Positions 26,230 to 35,396 of a DNA stretch of 64,000 nt are shown in pieces. The notes beneath the pieces were generated by a model, which saw only the letters and a list, made by a program, of their open reading frames with translations, was not told the DNA's origin and did no database searches. The DNA lies in the NCBI RefSeq assembly GCF_014205275.1, contig NZ_JACHND010000001.1:5146001-5210000 (forward strand). Direction: 5' to 3'. Positions within the stretch are counted from its first letter, which is position 1. Each line of letters starts with the position of its first letter. The position numbers and the translations under genes were made by a program. This DNA is from Sphaerisporangium siamense. Lineage in GTDB: Bacteria > Actinomycetota > Actinomycetes > Streptosporangiales > Streptosporangiaceae.

Positions 26230-26336
26230 CGTCCGTCCCCTCCGCACGGCGACGTGGACGCGGCCACCCGGATACCGGGTAGACCTCGCTATACCCGCCG
26301 TACTTCGGCGGCCTCGTCAGAACGGAGAACCCTTCG

Positions 26337-27167
26337 ATGAACGTACCGGTCTGGGTCAACGGCGACCTGGTGGACCCCGCGCAGGCCAGCGTCTCGGTCT
26401 TCGACCACGGCCTCATGGTGGGCGACGGTGTGTTCGAGACGATCAAGTGCGTGAACGGCGAGTCGTTCGCCCTCACGCGCCACCTCGACCGTCTCGCGCT
26501 GTCGGCAGAGCGCATGGGCCTGCCCGCGCCGGATCTCGCCGCGATCGCCGGCGGCGTGCGCGCCTGCCTCGCCGCGGCGCCGCCGTGGCCGCTCGGCCGT
26601 ATTCGCGTCACCTACACCAGCGGGAACGGGCCGCTCGGCTCCGACCGCGGCAACCAGGGCGCCACCGCGATCGTGATCGTCGGCGCCCAGGCGCCCTTCC
26701 CCGAGGCCGCGAGCGTCACCGTCGTCCCCTGGCCCCGCAACGAGCGCGGCGCGCTCGCCGGGGTGAAGACCACCTCCTACGGCGACAACGCCAAGGCGCT
26801 GGCCTACGCCAAGGCGCGCGGCGGCGAGGAGGCCGTCTTCGCCAACCTCGCGGGCGACCTGTGCGAGGGCACGGGTAGCAACGTGTTCGTCGTCAAGGAC
26901 GGCCACCTCATCACGCCCACGCTCGCCTCGGGCTGCCTGGCCGGGGTGACGCGCGCGCTGGTGCTCGAATGGCACGGCGGCGAGGAGGCCGACGTGCCGG
27001 TCGCGGCGCTGCGCGAGGCCGAGGAGGCGTTCCTGACCTCCACGACCCGCGACATCCAGCCCATCCGCGTGGTGGACGACACCGTCCTGCCCGCCGCGCC
27101 CGGCCCCGTCACCGCCAAGGCGATGCGCGTCTTCGCCGAGCGCGCCGCGGGCGACCTGGACCCGTGA
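26337..27167 (+). CDS. pabC: Aminotransferase class IV, aminodeoxychorismate lyase-like
   Basis: A 276-residue PLP enzyme. VFDHGLMVGDGVFETIK at the start, the Schiff-base lysine region VKTTSYGDNAKALAYAKARG and the phosphate loop FLTSTTRDIQPI mark fold-type IV. Aminodeoxychorismate lyase releases pyruvate to give 4-aminobenzoate. It lies 107 bases after the pabB-like gene. A branched-chain or D-amino-acid aminotransferase role cannot be excluded by sequence alone. GGAGA precedes the ATG. Confidence 0.85.
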   Translation: MNVPVWVNGDLVDPAQASVSVFDHGLMVGDGVFETIKCVNGESFALTRHLDRLALSAERMGLPAPDLAAIAGGVRACLAAAPPWPLGRIRVTYTSGNGPLGSDRGNQGATAIVIVGAQAPFPEAASVTVVPWPRNERGALAGVKTTSYGDNAKALAYAKARGGEEAVFANLAGDLCEGTGSNVFVVKDGHLITPTLASGCLAGVTRALVLEWHGGEEADVPVAALREAEEAFLTSTTRDIQPIRVVDDTVLPAAPGPVTAKAMRVFAERAAGDLDP

Positions 27168-28589
27168 TCACTCCGGATAGGAGACCTGGGTCTGGGGGTT
27201 GAGCTCGTCCATCCGCACCGGCTTGGCCGGGTCGGTGAGCGGGTCGTCGATCGCGATGATGTCCAGGCCCTTGGTCATGTCGCTGGAGTAGATGTAGCCG
27301 TTGTAGTAGTACGCCGACCACGACCCGGCGATCCTGGGCTCGCCGCCGTCGGGGTCGACCGGGCCCCGGTCGACGTAGGCGATCTCCTTGGGGTGGTCCG
27401 GGTCGGTGAAGTCCGCCACCGACACCCCGCCCTGGTACCACCCCTGCACCAGGATGGTCTTGCCCGGCACGGGGATCAGCGAGCCGTTGTGCGACACGCA
27501 GTTCTCGGTGGCCGTCTGGTACCGGGGGATCTTGAAGTAGCCCCGGCGCTTCAGTTTGCGGTCGGCCGTGATGTCGTACACCGCGTCGGCGCCGTGCAGG
27601 GGACCGGTCTTGGCGTCGCAGGTGGGCGACATGCCGCCGCCGAGCTCGTCGGAGAAGATCACCCGGCTCGCGTCGTTGCTGAAGGTCGCCGAGTGCCAGG
27701 TGGAGAAGTTCTCGGTGTCGATGACCTGCTGCAGCACCTTTGGCTGCGCGCGGTCGGAGATGTCCATGAGGATGCCGTTGCCGATGCAGGCGCCCGCCGC
27801 CAGGTCCTTCTCGGGGTAGACGGTGATGTCGTGACAGCCGCTGGTCGCCCCCGGCTTGGAATCGTCCTCGCCGTCGTGGAACAGCACGGGCTGGGAGACC
27901 ACCTTGGCCTGGGCGGGGTTCTGGACCGGAACCTCGACCACGGCGATGGAGTCGTGGGGCGGTGCGCAGTGCGGGCCGCTGAGCGGGCCGAAGGAGGAGA
28001 TGTAGAGGTACACCTTCGAGGCGTCCTTGCCGGGCACGAGGGTGTGGGTGTGCGAGCCGCAGTCGGTGGCCAGCGACTTGATGTAGCGGGGCTTGGTCTT
28101 GTCCGAGATGTCGAAGATCCGGATGCCCTCCCAGCCCTCCGCCGGGTCGCCGTCGCCGCTGGTGCAGGTGTCGCCGTCCCGCGGCTCGTCGACCGAGAGG
28201 AACAGCAGGTTCCCGGACACCGAGATGTCGTTCTGGGAGCCGGGGCAGACCACCCGCGTGACCACCTTGGGCTTGGCCGGGTCGCTGATGTCGACGATCG
28301 TGAAGCCCTGGAAGTTGCCGACGAAGGCGAAGTCGCCCTGGAAGGCCAGGTCGCTGCCCAGCGCGTGCTCGCCGTCGAACGGCTTCGACAGCGGGACGTT
28401 GGCCACGAGACGGGCGTTCGGGCTGTGCTGGACGCCGTCCGCCGAGGCGGGCGCCGTCGAGGACGTGCCGCCGGGCGTGGGCGTCCCGCCCGCCGGGGTG
28501 GCGGCGGGCTTGGGATCGGCGGTGCATCCCGCCATGACCAGCACCGCTCCGATCGCCGCGGCGGTCGCCCCGCTACGCCACCTGCCCAC
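27168..28589 (-). CDS. LVIVD-repeat lipoprotein (beta-propeller)
   Basis: A 473-residue protein from GTG 28589. The lipobox VMAGC gives acylation at Cys near residue 22, followed by a Pro/Thr/Gly linker. The rest consists of repeated LVIVD-type blades: FTIVDISDPAKPKVV, IRIFDISDKTKPRYI, ILMDISDRAQPKV, VSVADFTDPDHPKEI and LDIIAIDDP. Such repeats form a seven-bladed propeller on the outer membrane face. A divergent DUF305 lipoprotein gene lies 45 bases away; this pairing recurs in actinobacteria and suggests a joint extracytoplasmic role. Confidence 0.85.
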   Translation of the reverse strand: MGRWRSGATAAAIGAVLVMAGCTADPKPAATPAGGTPTPGGTSSTAPASADGVQHSPNARLVANVPLSKPFDGEHALGSDLAFQGDFAFVGNFQGFTIVDISDPAKPKVVTRVVCPGSQNDISVSGNLLFLSVDEPRDGDTCTSGDGDPAEGWEGIRIFDISDKTKPRYIKSLATDCGSHTHTLVPGKDASKVYLYISSFGPLSGPHCAPPHDSIAVVEVPVQNPAQAKVVSQPVLFHDGEDDSKPGATSGCHDITVYPEKDLAAGACIGNGILMDISDRAQPKVLQQVIDTENFSTWHSATFSNDASRVIFSDELGGGMSPTCDAKTGPLHGADAVYDITADRKLKRRGYFKIPRYQTATENCVSHNGSLIPVPGKTILVQGWYQGGVSVADFTDPDHPKEIAYVDRGPVDPDGGEPRIAGSWSAYYYNGYIYSSDMTKGLDIIAIDDPLTDPAKPVRMDELNPQTQVSYPE

Positions 28590-28634
28590 AAGTCCCCCCC
28601 GCTGCCGGAATGATTGCTGGGATAGTGCCCCAGT

Positions 28635-29324
28635 ATGGAAGCTATGTCGAAGCGGGTCGGTCCGAGCCGGGTTTTCGTAACGGTTGTGCTGGCATCCGGA
28701 CTCGGAACGGTGCTCGCCGGCTGCACCGGCGATCCGCCCGGCGAGCGCGCCCCCATCGTGGCCGGGAGCGACGCTCCGGTGATCGTCCCCGGCGCGCCCG
28801 GGGAGGAGGGGCGCACGGCGACGCCGGGGGAGCGCGTCGGGCGCGAGGATTCACGGCCCTCCGCCGCCGACGTACTTTTCGCCGAGCGGATGATCCCGCA
28901 TCACCGGCAGGCCCTGGAGATGGCCGGCCTCGCGCCCGCGCGCGCCTCGGAGCCGCGGGTCAGGGCCCTGTGCGCGCGGATCACGGCGGCCCAGCGCCCG
29001 GAGATCGACGTGATGTCCCGCTGGCTGCGCGCACTCGGCCGGGACGTGCCCGCCGAGCATTCCGGGCACGCGGGGGACGGCTCCGGCGAGCCGGACACGT
29101 ACGGAATGGCGAGCCTGGAGGAGATGAACCGGCTGCGCGCCGCGCGCGGGGAGGAGTTCGACGCCCTGCTGCTACGGCTCATGATCCGCCATCACGAGGG
29201 GGCGGTGACGATGGCGGGGGAGGAGCTGACGGGGGGTACCGACCGGTTCCTGCGGGCCATGGCCAAGGACGTCGCCGCCGGGCAGCGGGCCGAGATCGTC
29301 AGGATGCGCGCACTGGAGAATTAG
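28635..29324 (+). CDS. DUF305 lipoprotein
   Basis: A 229-residue protein; a second in-frame ATG at 28644 is also possible. The lipobox VLAGC lies near residue 31. Two DUF305 halves carry the His-His motifs AERMIPHHRQALEMAGLA and RLMIRHHEGAVTMAGEEL. These form a four-helix ferritin-like fold with possible metal binding. DUF305 proteins often accompany copper or metal-handling genes, but none is present here. Its divergent neighbour is an LVIVD propeller lipoprotein. Confidence 0.88.
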   Translation: MEAMSKRVGPSRVFVTVVLASGLGTVLAGCTGDPPGERAPIVAGSDAPVIVPGAPGEEGRTATPGERVGREDSRPSAADVLFAERMIPHHRQALEMAGLAPARASEPRVRALCARITAAQRPEIDVMSRWLRALGRDVPAEHSGHAGDGSGEPDTYGMASLEEMNRLRAARGEEFDALLLRLMIRHHEGAVTMAGEELTGGTDRFLRAMAKDVAAGQRAEIVRMRALEN

Positions 29325-29366
29325 TGACGCGAGGACACTGGGGAATGGCGAGGGACGGAGGAAGGC

Positions 29367-29780
29367 TCAGGAGCTCCAGAGCATGTTGGACAGCTCTTCG
29401 TCCAGGTCCATGAAGTCGGTTTCGCGGCCGGCGGACACCAGCTCGTAGGTGCGGTGGAGGAACTCGGTCAGCGGGTGCAGCGGCACCTCGAACAGGGCCT
29501 GCCCGAACGGGGAGGTGAGGCTGATGTTGAGCGTGCGCTCGCCGTCGGCCCGCGCGGGCCACACCTGGACGTCCCCGTCGCCGACGCGGCGCACGATGCC
29601 GACGGTCAGCAGCTCGCGGGCGAAGATCCACTCGACCGGCTCGTCGTTCCCCACGTGGAAGGCCATCCTGATGGCGTACGGGTCGTCGGCCGTGTAGCTG
29701 AGGCCGGCGAGCAGGGGGACGGTCGTACGGTCGGGGACCACGAGTCGAAGGCCCAGCTCGGCAGAGACGGTGGCGTTCAT
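29367..29780 (-). CDS. ssgB: SsgA-family sporulation/cell-division regulator, probably SsgB
   Basis: A 137-residue protein, the usual length of SsgB. The family pattern is clear: LRLVVPDRTTVPLLAGLSYTADDPYAIRMAFHVG, WIFARELL, GDVQVWP, LSLTSPFGQALFEVP-like and a C-terminal DLDEELSNML. In Streptomyces SsgB localises FtsZ for sporulation septation together with SsgA. Its presence implies a differentiating, spore-forming actinomycete. AAAGG lies 12 bases upstream of the ATG. It converges on the DUF305 gene with 42 bases between. Assignment to SsgB rather than another SALP rests on recall of family sequences. Confidence 0.85.
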   Translation of the reverse strand: MNATVSAELGLRLVVPDRTTVPLLAGLSYTADDPYAIRMAFHVGNDEPVEWIFARELLTVGIVRRVGDGDVQVWPARADGERTLNISLTSPFGQALFEVPLHPLTEFLHRTYELVSAGRETDFMDLDEELSNMLWSS

Positions 29781-30229
29781 CGTCAGCCAAACCTTTCGTA
29801 GGTGGGTCCCCTGCGCGGGGCTTGGGTCGCGGTGCTCTGAAGGACTTCGTCCGGCGCCATGTCTGCGGAACGAAGGCACTGCAGGAGAGATTCCGCTCCT
29901 GAGGGCTTCTGTAACGCATATCACAGCGCGACATTTATGCCTCTACCTGGTCAAACATCGCTTAGAGGTGCCTGTTTGCAAGGGTTTTGCGAGTCGTTCC
30001 GGCCGTCCTACGGGGCATCTACGGGTGTCTCCGGGTAAAGATCATAAGTGGTGCGATTCGGATGAGTATGGGGCATGACGATGCTATGACAACAGGGCGC
30101 CACGCCGTCGGAGTCCCGCCAACCTTTCCATGATCGGTTTTGGCCGCCGGTTCGCCAGCGCGGCGCGGAGTGAGGTATGGTTTTCCGCGTCGGGCCCGCC
30201 TCGCAGGAGACGGAAACCCGGCGCGTGAG
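29781..30229. other. 449-base noncoding region between the ssgB-like gene and tRNA-Val
   Basis: No gene is seen. The segment 29900-30060 is less GC-rich than its surroundings and probably holds the ssgB promoter. Nearer the tRNA, TATGGT at 30176-30181 is a weak -10 candidate 49 bases before the tRNA; no convincing -35 element was found. Confidence 0.4.
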
Positions 30230-30301
30230 GGGCGATTAGCTCAGCGGGAGAGCGCTTCGTTCACACCGAAGAGGTCACTGGTTCGATCCCAGTATCGCCC
30301 A
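30230..30301 (+). tRNA. tRNA-Val (anticodon CAC)
   Basis: 72 bases. The acceptor stem is GGGCGAT/ATCGCCC with discriminator A. The anticodon arm is CTTCG-TTCACAC-CGAAG and the T arm GGTTCGATCC. It is followed 19 bases later by a strong terminator. Confidence 0.97.
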
Positions 30302-30320
30302 CCGCATCCCCGCGCATAAG

Positions 30321-30351
30321 AGGCCGGTTCGCCGTAGCGAACCGGCCTTTT
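30321..30351 (+). terminator. Intrinsic terminator of tRNA-Val(CAC)
   Basis: A perfect 12 bp stem, AGGCCGGTTCGC with its complement, has a 4-base CGTA loop and runs into TTTT. It is the most canonical rho-independent terminator in the window. Confidence 0.9.
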
Positions 30352-30483
30352 CCGATCTCCGGGGCCGACGCGGGCGGCGCTCGCGGAAGAACCGGCACGG
30401 CGCCGCGATATCGGCACTGGGCACGCTCTCAGCGTGGGAGGCTGGTGACGCAGGGTGTACGGGCGCAGTGACGGAGATAGAGC

Positions 30484-31389
30484 ATGAGCCGTTTTCCGGC
30501 GGAGGACGACCTGGACGAGGATCAGGTCATCGACCATCGGCGGGCCGGTCCCACGGTGTTGCGCATGCTGGTGGGGGCCGAGCTCCGCCGCCTGCGCGAG
30601 GCCGCCGGCATCAGCCGGGGCAGGGCGGGGTACGAGATCCGCGCCTCCGACACCAAGATCAGCCGGTTGGAGCTCGGCCGCACCGGCTTCAAGCCCCGCG
30701 ACGTGCAGGACCTTCTCACCCTGTACGGGGTGACCGATCACGCCGGTCGCGAGTCCCTGCTGGTCATGGCGCGGCAGGCCAGCACGCCGGGGTGGTGGCA
30801 CGCCTACGCCGACGTCATCCCCGCCTCGCTGGAGTCCTACATCGGCCTGGAGCAGGGCGCGGCGGTGATCCGCACCTGGGATCCGCTGTACGTCACCGAG
30901 CTGCTGCAGACCGAGGACTACGCGCGGGCGCTGGTCCAGGCGGTCAACCGCGGGGCCGCCGACGAGGAGAACGAGCGCCGCGTCGCGCTCAGGACGCGGC
31001 GGGCGCGCGTCCTCACCGACCCGGGCACGGTCACGCTGTGGGCGGTCCTGGACGAGTCGGCGCTGCGGCGCCGGGTGGGCGGCGCGGCGACGATGCGCGG
31101 CCAGCTACGCCACCTGATCGAGGCGTCGGCGCTGCCGAACGTCACGATCCACGTCCTGCCGTTCAGCCACGGCGCCCACGGCGTGATGGGCGGCCCGATC
31201 GCGATCATGCGGCCGCCGGCGACCGAACTGAGCGACGTGGTCTGCCTGCCGCAGCTCGTCGGGGCGATCTACCCGGACCGGCAGGCGGACGTCGACCGGT
31301 ATTACGCGGTCATGAACGCCCTGGTCGTCGACGCCGTTCCGGCGGCCGCCTCGGTGCGCCTCATCGAGGACATGCTCAAGGAATACTGA
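30484..31389 (+). CDS. XRE-family helix-turn-helix protein with DUF5753
   Basis: A 301-residue protein. The XRE helix-turn-helix spans residues 24-80 (LRRLREAAGISRGRAGYEI, SDTKISRLELGRTGFK). DUF5753 occupies about 95-295 (GWWHAYADVIPASLESYIGLEQGA, ELLQTEDYARAL, VHVLPFSHGAHG-like). In actinomycetes these regulators usually sit beside a small DUF397 protein and affect development; no DUF397 gene is adjacent here. GGAG precedes the ATG by about 9 bases. Its own target is unknown. Confidence 0.9.
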   Translation: MSRFPAEDDLDEDQVIDHRRAGPTVLRMLVGAELRRLREAAGISRGRAGYEIRASDTKISRLELGRTGFKPRDVQDLLTLYGVTDHAGRESLLVMARQASTPGWWHAYADVIPASLESYIGLEQGAAVIRTWDPLYVTELLQTEDYARALVQAVNRGAADEENERRVALRTRRARVLTDPGTVTLWAVLDESALRRRVGGAATMRGQLRHLIEASALPNVTIHVLPFSHGAHGVMGGPIAIMRPPATELSDVVCLPQLVGAIYPDRQADVDRYYAVMNALVVDAVPAAASVRLIEDMLKEY

Positions 31390-31541
31390 GGCCGTCACGG
31401 GCCCGGACGGCGCGTCGGCTCAAACCAGATGATCGGCCATCATCAGCCGAAATATTTGCCGAGGCCCCTGTGACCTGCGTTTTCGCACGGGTATGGCCAA
31501 ATTGATCCGTTCCGCGAAGGAAGTCGGAAGGCGGTGAGGTC

Positions 31542-32015
31542 ATGACTAGACCGACCGGCCTGGAGGCGCATCCCGATATCGTCGCGATGCGAGCCAAGTA
31601 CGAAAGGGCGGGGTCGAGCGCGGTCGCGCAGGTGATCGAGGGGCTCACCCTGCTCGCCGGGCTCTATCTCGCGATATCTCCGTGGGTTGTGGGGTTCATC
31701 ACCGGCCAGCCCAGGATCTCGGTGAACAATTTGATCACCGGGCTCGTGGTGGCCGCCCTCGCCCTGGGGTTCGCGTCCGCGTACGGTCGCACCTACGGGC
31801 TCACCTGGATGCTGCCGATCCTGGGCATCTGGACGATCATCACCCCGTGGGTCATTCGATCGGCCACGACCGGAACCATTGCCAACAACGTCGCCACCGG
31901 CGCCGTCATCCTGCTGCTGGGCCTCGGCGCCATGGCGGTGGGCACCCGGTCGCCGATGCGCGGGGAGAGGATGCACGGCGACAGGCTGCACGGCAACCGG
32001 TCCGGCAGGGTGTGA
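31542..32015 (+). CDS. SPW-repeat membrane protein
   Basis: A 157-residue protein with four hydrophobic helices. Two copies of the SPW motif are present: YLAISPWVVGF near residue 47 and WTIITPWVIRS near residue 106. SPW proteins are integral membrane proteins of unknown function. A short cytosolic head and a basic, Met/His-rich tail (RGERMHGDRLHGNR) flank the helices. It shares direction with the topoisomerase and holin-X genes that follow, a grouping reminiscent of stress-induced gene sets. Confidence 0.85.
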   Translation: MTRPTGLEAHPDIVAMRAKYERAGSSAVAQVIEGLTLLAGLYLAISPWVVGFITGQPRISVNNLITGLVVAALALGFASAYGRTYGLTWMLPILGIWTIITPWVIRSATTGTIANNVATGAVILLLGLGAMAVGTRSPMRGERMHGDRLHGNRSGRV

Positions 32016-32111
32016 GCGAGGGCCCCTCGGGTGTGGCGGCACGCCCGCCACACCCGTGCCACCGACCGCGGCCCCGTGGCGATCGTCCTGTTTGTCGCCC
32101 CGCGTAGGGGT

Positions 32112-33128
32112 ATGGGGTTCGTCGTGACGGTGGAACTGCGGGAGAGCAGCCCGGCCGAACCGGGCATCCGCCGGCGGCGCCGGGGGCGTGGTTTCAGCTA
32201 CCACTGGCCCGACGGCCGGCAGGTGACGGGCCGCGTCGCGCTACGGCGCATCAAGGCCCTCGCCATCCCCCCGGCCTGGTCGGAGGTGTGGATCTGCCGG
32301 TCGGACAACGGCCATATCCAGGCGGTCGGCACCGACACCGCAGGACGGCGGCAGTACCGCTATCACTCGGTGTGGCGCGAGGAGCAGGACCGCGCCAAGC
32401 ACGAGCGCGTGTGCCAGATGGCGGTCAGGCTCCCGGCCTTCCGGGAGCGCGTCGCCAAGGACCTGGCCGGGGACGGGCTCACCCGCGACCGGGTCATGGC
32501 CGCCGCGGCGCGGATGCTGGACATCGGGTTCTTCCGGGTGGGAGGCGAGGAGTACGACTCCTTCGGCCTCGCGACGCTTCGCATGGAGCACGTCACCTGC
32601 GACAAGGGGCAGGTGACCTGCGCCTATCCGGCCAAGGGCGGCAAGATGCGGGAGGTGGAGATCATCGACAGGGACGTGTGCCGCGTCGTCACCGAGCTCC
32701 ACCGGACCGGCGAGGAGGGGGACCTGCTGCGCTACGCGGACGGCTCCGGCTGGACCGACGTGCACAGCGAGGACATCAACGCCTACCTGCGCGAGGCGCT
32801 GGAGTGCGACGTGTCGGCCAAGGACTTCCGCACCTGGCACGCCACCGTGCTCGCCGCCGTGGGCCTCGCGGTCTCCGTGCGCGCCCGCCACAGGACCGGC
32901 AGGAAACGCGCGGTCAACCGGGTCGTCAAGGAGGTCGCGGACTACCTGGGCAACACGCCCGCCGTGGCCCGTGCCTCCTACATCGACCCGCGAGTGATCA
33001 CCGCCTACGAGAAGGGCCGCACGATCGAGAAGGCGTTGACACGGCTCGGCGCCGACGCCGAGTTCGGGAGCCTTGCCACCCACGGCGGCGTGGAACGGGC
33101 GGTCGTCGCGCTGCTGCGCCGCATCTAG
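32112..33128 (+). CDS. DNA topoisomerase IB (poxvirus/eukaryotic type)
   Basis: A 338-residue enzyme. The N-terminal clamp contains RRIKALAIPPAWSEVWIC and RRQYRYHSVWRE. The catalytic domain holds KDFRTWHATVLAA and the nucleophilic Tyr near residue 291 in ARASYIDPRV. Type IB enzymes relax both positive and negative supercoils through a 3' phosphotyrosine. All motifs look intact. ATG 32112 is chosen; the frame extends further upstream into bases without coding bias. Such enzymes are scattered in actinobacteria, often beside stress genes. Confidence 0.92.
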   Translation: MGFVVTVELRESSPAEPGIRRRRRGRGFSYHWPDGRQVTGRVALRRIKALAIPPAWSEVWICRSDNGHIQAVGTDTAGRRQYRYHSVWREEQDRAKHERVCQMAVRLPAFRERVAKDLAGDGLTRDRVMAAAARMLDIGFFRVGGEEYDSFGLATLRMEHVTCDKGQVTCAYPAKGGKMREVEIIDRDVCRVVTELHRTGEEGDLLRYADGSGWTDVHSEDINAYLREALECDVSAKDFRTWHATVLAAVGLAVSVRARHRTGRKRAVNRVVKEVADYLGNTPAVARASYIDPRVITAYEKGRTIEKALTRLGADAEFGSLATHGGVERAVVALLRRI

Positions 33129-33155
33129 CCCCGCCACCCCGCCGAGGAGAGAAAG

Positions 33156-33593
33156 GTGAACGCCATGACCGACCTGATGAGGGAAACGCGGGCCGACAGC
33201 AACCCGTACGCCTCCCTGTCGACCGCCGAACTGATCAAGCACCTGTCGGAGGACGTGTCCCGGCTGGTGCGCGACGAGATCAGGCTGGCCACCATGGAGC
33301 TGGGCCGCAAGGGCAAGCGTGCCGGGCTCGGCGCGGGCCTGTTCGGCGGCGCCGGCGTGATGGCGCTGTACGGCGGCGGCGCGCTGGTCGCCACGGCGAT
33401 CCTGGCGCTCGCCCTCGTGCTCCCCGGCTGGCTCGCCGCCCTGATCGTGGGCGTCGCGCTGCTGATCGTGGCCGCCCTGATGGCCCTGATGGGCAAGGAG
33501 CAGGTGAGCAGGGCCACGCCGCCGCTTCCCGAGGAGGCCATCCAGAGCCTGAAGGCCGACGTCGACGTCGTGAAGGAGAGTGCGCATCGATGA
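33156..33593 (+). CDS. Actinobacterial holin-X family membrane protein
   Basis: A 145-residue protein. GTG 33156 is favoured because GAGGAG lies 7 bases upstream; ATG 33165 is the alternative. An amphipathic head (STAELIKHLSEDVSRLVRDEIRLATMEL) leads to two long membrane helices near residues 58-82 and 85-107. That is the layout of Phage_holin_3_6 (holin-X) proteins. Despite the name, chromosomal members are common and are not evidence of a prophage. The stop overlaps the next start (ATGA). Confidence 0.85.
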   Translation: MNAMTDLMRETRADSNPYASLSTAELIKHLSEDVSRLVRDEIRLATMELGRKGKRAGLGAGLFGGAGVMALYGGGALVATAILALALVLPGWLAALIVGVALLIVAALMALMGKEQVSRATPPLPEEAIQSLKADVDVVKESAHR

Positions 33594-34231
33594 CCGAGAC
33601 AGATCCCATCGGCCGCCCGTACCGGCCTACCGCAGGCGAGGTCGGCCTGCACAGGCAGGAGCCGGGCACGGCGACCAGCCCTGACTCGCTGGGCCAGTCG
33701 CTCAACGTGCCGCAGGTGCACGCCCTGCCCAAGCCCTACGTCAAGCCCGTGGTCAGCCACGGCAGGGGTGATCCCCTCGCCGGGCTGTCGGAGTCCTCGC
33801 TGGAGCCGCGCCACGAGGCGCCGCCCGGGTCGTACGACGAGGTCGCCGGCTACGACCGGTCGCGCTACTACTGGAGCGAGGAGGACCGGCTGCGCGACGA
33901 CATCCACCGCACCCGCGAGGAACTCGGCCTCACCGTCGAGGCGCTCGCGCAGAAGGTGGACGTCAAGGCCCGCGCCCGGCGGAAGGTGAGCCAGACCAAG
34001 GACAAGGCCGCCGAGATGGCCGGGCGGCTGCGCGGCGGCCCGCACCCGCACAAGGTGGCCGCGGACGGCGCGGGCACCATGCGGGCCGCCGGGGCCGTCC
34101 CGGTGGGCACCGGCGGCGTCGACCGGCGTCCCGCCGCCCTCATCGTGGCGGGGCTGGCCACCATGATCGGCGCCGGCTGGGCGGCCTGGGGGCGCAGGCG
34201 GCCCCGCGGCGGAGCGCTTCGCCACCGGTGA
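33590..34231 (+). CDS. DUF3618 protein
   Basis: A 213-residue protein coupled to the holin-X gene by a 4-base overlap, a classic pair in actinobacteria. Residues 1-95 are polar and proline-rich. The DUF3618 core is RLRDDIHRTREELGLTVEALAQKVDVKARARRK near 100-132. A single membrane helix near 185-203 (ALIVAGLATMIGAGWAAWG) and a basic tail close it. The coiled-coil-like core probably lies on the inner membrane face with its partner. Function unknown. Confidence 0.85.
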   Translation: MTETDPIGRPYRPTAGEVGLHRQEPGTATSPDSLGQSLNVPQVHALPKPYVKPVVSHGRGDPLAGLSESSLEPRHEAPPGSYDEVAGYDRSRYYWSEEDRLRDDIHRTREELGLTVEALAQKVDVKARARRKVSQTKDKAAEMAGRLRGGPHPHKVAADGAGTMRAAGAVPVGTGGVDRRPAALIVAGLATMIGAGWAAWGRRRPRGGALRHR

Positions 34232-34240
34232 GCCCGGTGG

Positions 34241-34268
34241 ACGGCGGGGGCCCTCGTGCCCCCGCCGT
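34241..34268 (+). terminator. Hairpin terminator after the DUF3618 gene
   Basis: An 11 bp perfect stem (ACGGCGGGGGC with its complement, 6-base loop) starts 9 bases after the stop codon. Confidence 0.6.
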
Positions 34269-34407
34269 TCGCGCGTCCGGGCCATCGTGCTCCAGAGGCG
34301 GCTGATGAGCAGGGAAACCGCGGGTCATCGGCGGCATGTCGCCGCGGGCGGCCTGCCGGGCCGCGCGCATCCTGAGAGAAGCGCCGCCTTCCGCGAGGGG
34401 ATGACCC

Positions 34408-35376
34408 ATGCCGCTTCACCCGAACATCGACCCCGAGCTCGCCGCCGGCCTGGAACAGGCGTTCCTGCCTCCCGTCGACCTCGCCCGCATGGGGCACGAC
34501 GAGCTTCCCGGCGTGCGCGGCCGCATGCGCGCGGCCTTCGCCGACATGCCGCCCGTCGTCGCGCCCGGGGTCTCGGTCGAGGACCTGCGCGTCCCCGGCC
34601 CGGACGGCGATCCCGACATCCGGCTGCGCGTCTACCGTCCCGAGGACGCCGACGGCCCGCTGCCCGCCCTGTACTGGATGCACGGCGGCGGCATGGTGCT
34701 CGGCATGGTCGAGATGGACGACGGCACGCTGTCGCGCTACGTTCGCGAGGCCGGCTGCGCGGCGGTGTCGGTGGACTACCGCCTCGCCCCGGAGAACCCG
34801 CACCCGGCGCCGGTCGAGGACTGCTACGCGGGCCTGGTCTGGACGGCCAAGAACGCCGGCGAGATCGGCGTCGACCCCGCGCGCCTCGCCGTCGGCGGCT
34901 CCAGCGCCGGCGGCGGCCTCGCGGCGGGCACCGTGCTGCTCGCCCGGGACCGGGGAGGGCCGCAGGTGGCCTTCCACATGCTGCTCTCGCCCATGCTGGA
35001 CGACCGCAACATCACCCCCTCCAGCCGGGAGTTCGACGAGGCCGTCCTGTGGAGCCGCGCGGAGAACCTCTTCGGCTGGACGGCCCTGCTCGGCGCGGAC
35101 GCGGGTACCACGGCCGTGTCGCCGTACGCCGCGCCCGCCCGCGCCGCCGACCTGTCGGGCCTGCCGCCCGCCTACATCGACGTCGGCGAGCTGGAGGTCT
35201 TCCGCGACGAGTGCATCGACCACGCCCAGCGGCTGCTGCAGGCGGGGGTCTCCACCGAGTTCCACCTGTTCCCCGGCGCCTTCCACGGCTTCGACGCCGT
35301 GCTGCCGGACGCCGCGGTCAGCAGGCGCGCGGTCGCGGGACGGGTGGCGGCCCTGCGGCGCGCGCTGGCCGGCTGA
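34408..35376 (+). CDS. Alpha/beta hydrolase of the hormone-sensitive-lipase group
   Basis: A 322-residue esterase. The HSL oxyanion motif HGGG is at residues 92-95. The nucleophile is the Ser in GGSSAGGG near 167, the acid lies in the DVGELEVFRDE segment, and the catalytic His is near 294 in FHGFD. There is no signal peptide, so it is cytosolic. GAGGGG lies 7 bases before ATG 34408, which supports this start over the ATG at 34401 (out of frame). The natural ester substrate cannot be told. Confidence 0.9.
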   Translation: MPLHPNIDPELAAGLEQAFLPPVDLARMGHDELPGVRGRMRAAFADMPPVVAPGVSVEDLRVPGPDGDPDIRLRVYRPEDADGPLPALYWMHGGGMVLGMVEMDDGTLSRYVREAGCAAVSVDYRLAPENPHPAPVEDCYAGLVWTAKNAGEIGVDPARLAVGGSSAGGGLAAGTVLLARDRGGPQVAFHMLLSPMLDDRNITPSSREFDEAVLWSRAENLFGWTALLGADAGTTAVSPYAAPARAADLSGLPPAYIDVGELEVFRDECIDHAQRLLQAGVSTEFHLFPGAFHGFDAVLPDAAVSRRAVAGRVAALRRALAG

Positions 35377-35396
35377 GCCCGGCTCGGTCCGCCCGC

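Noticed and set aside
33156-33593. Holin gene as evidence of a prophage
   Set aside because: Holin-X proteins paired with DUF3618 are chromosomal in many actinobacteria; no phage structural, lysin or integrase genes are nearby.
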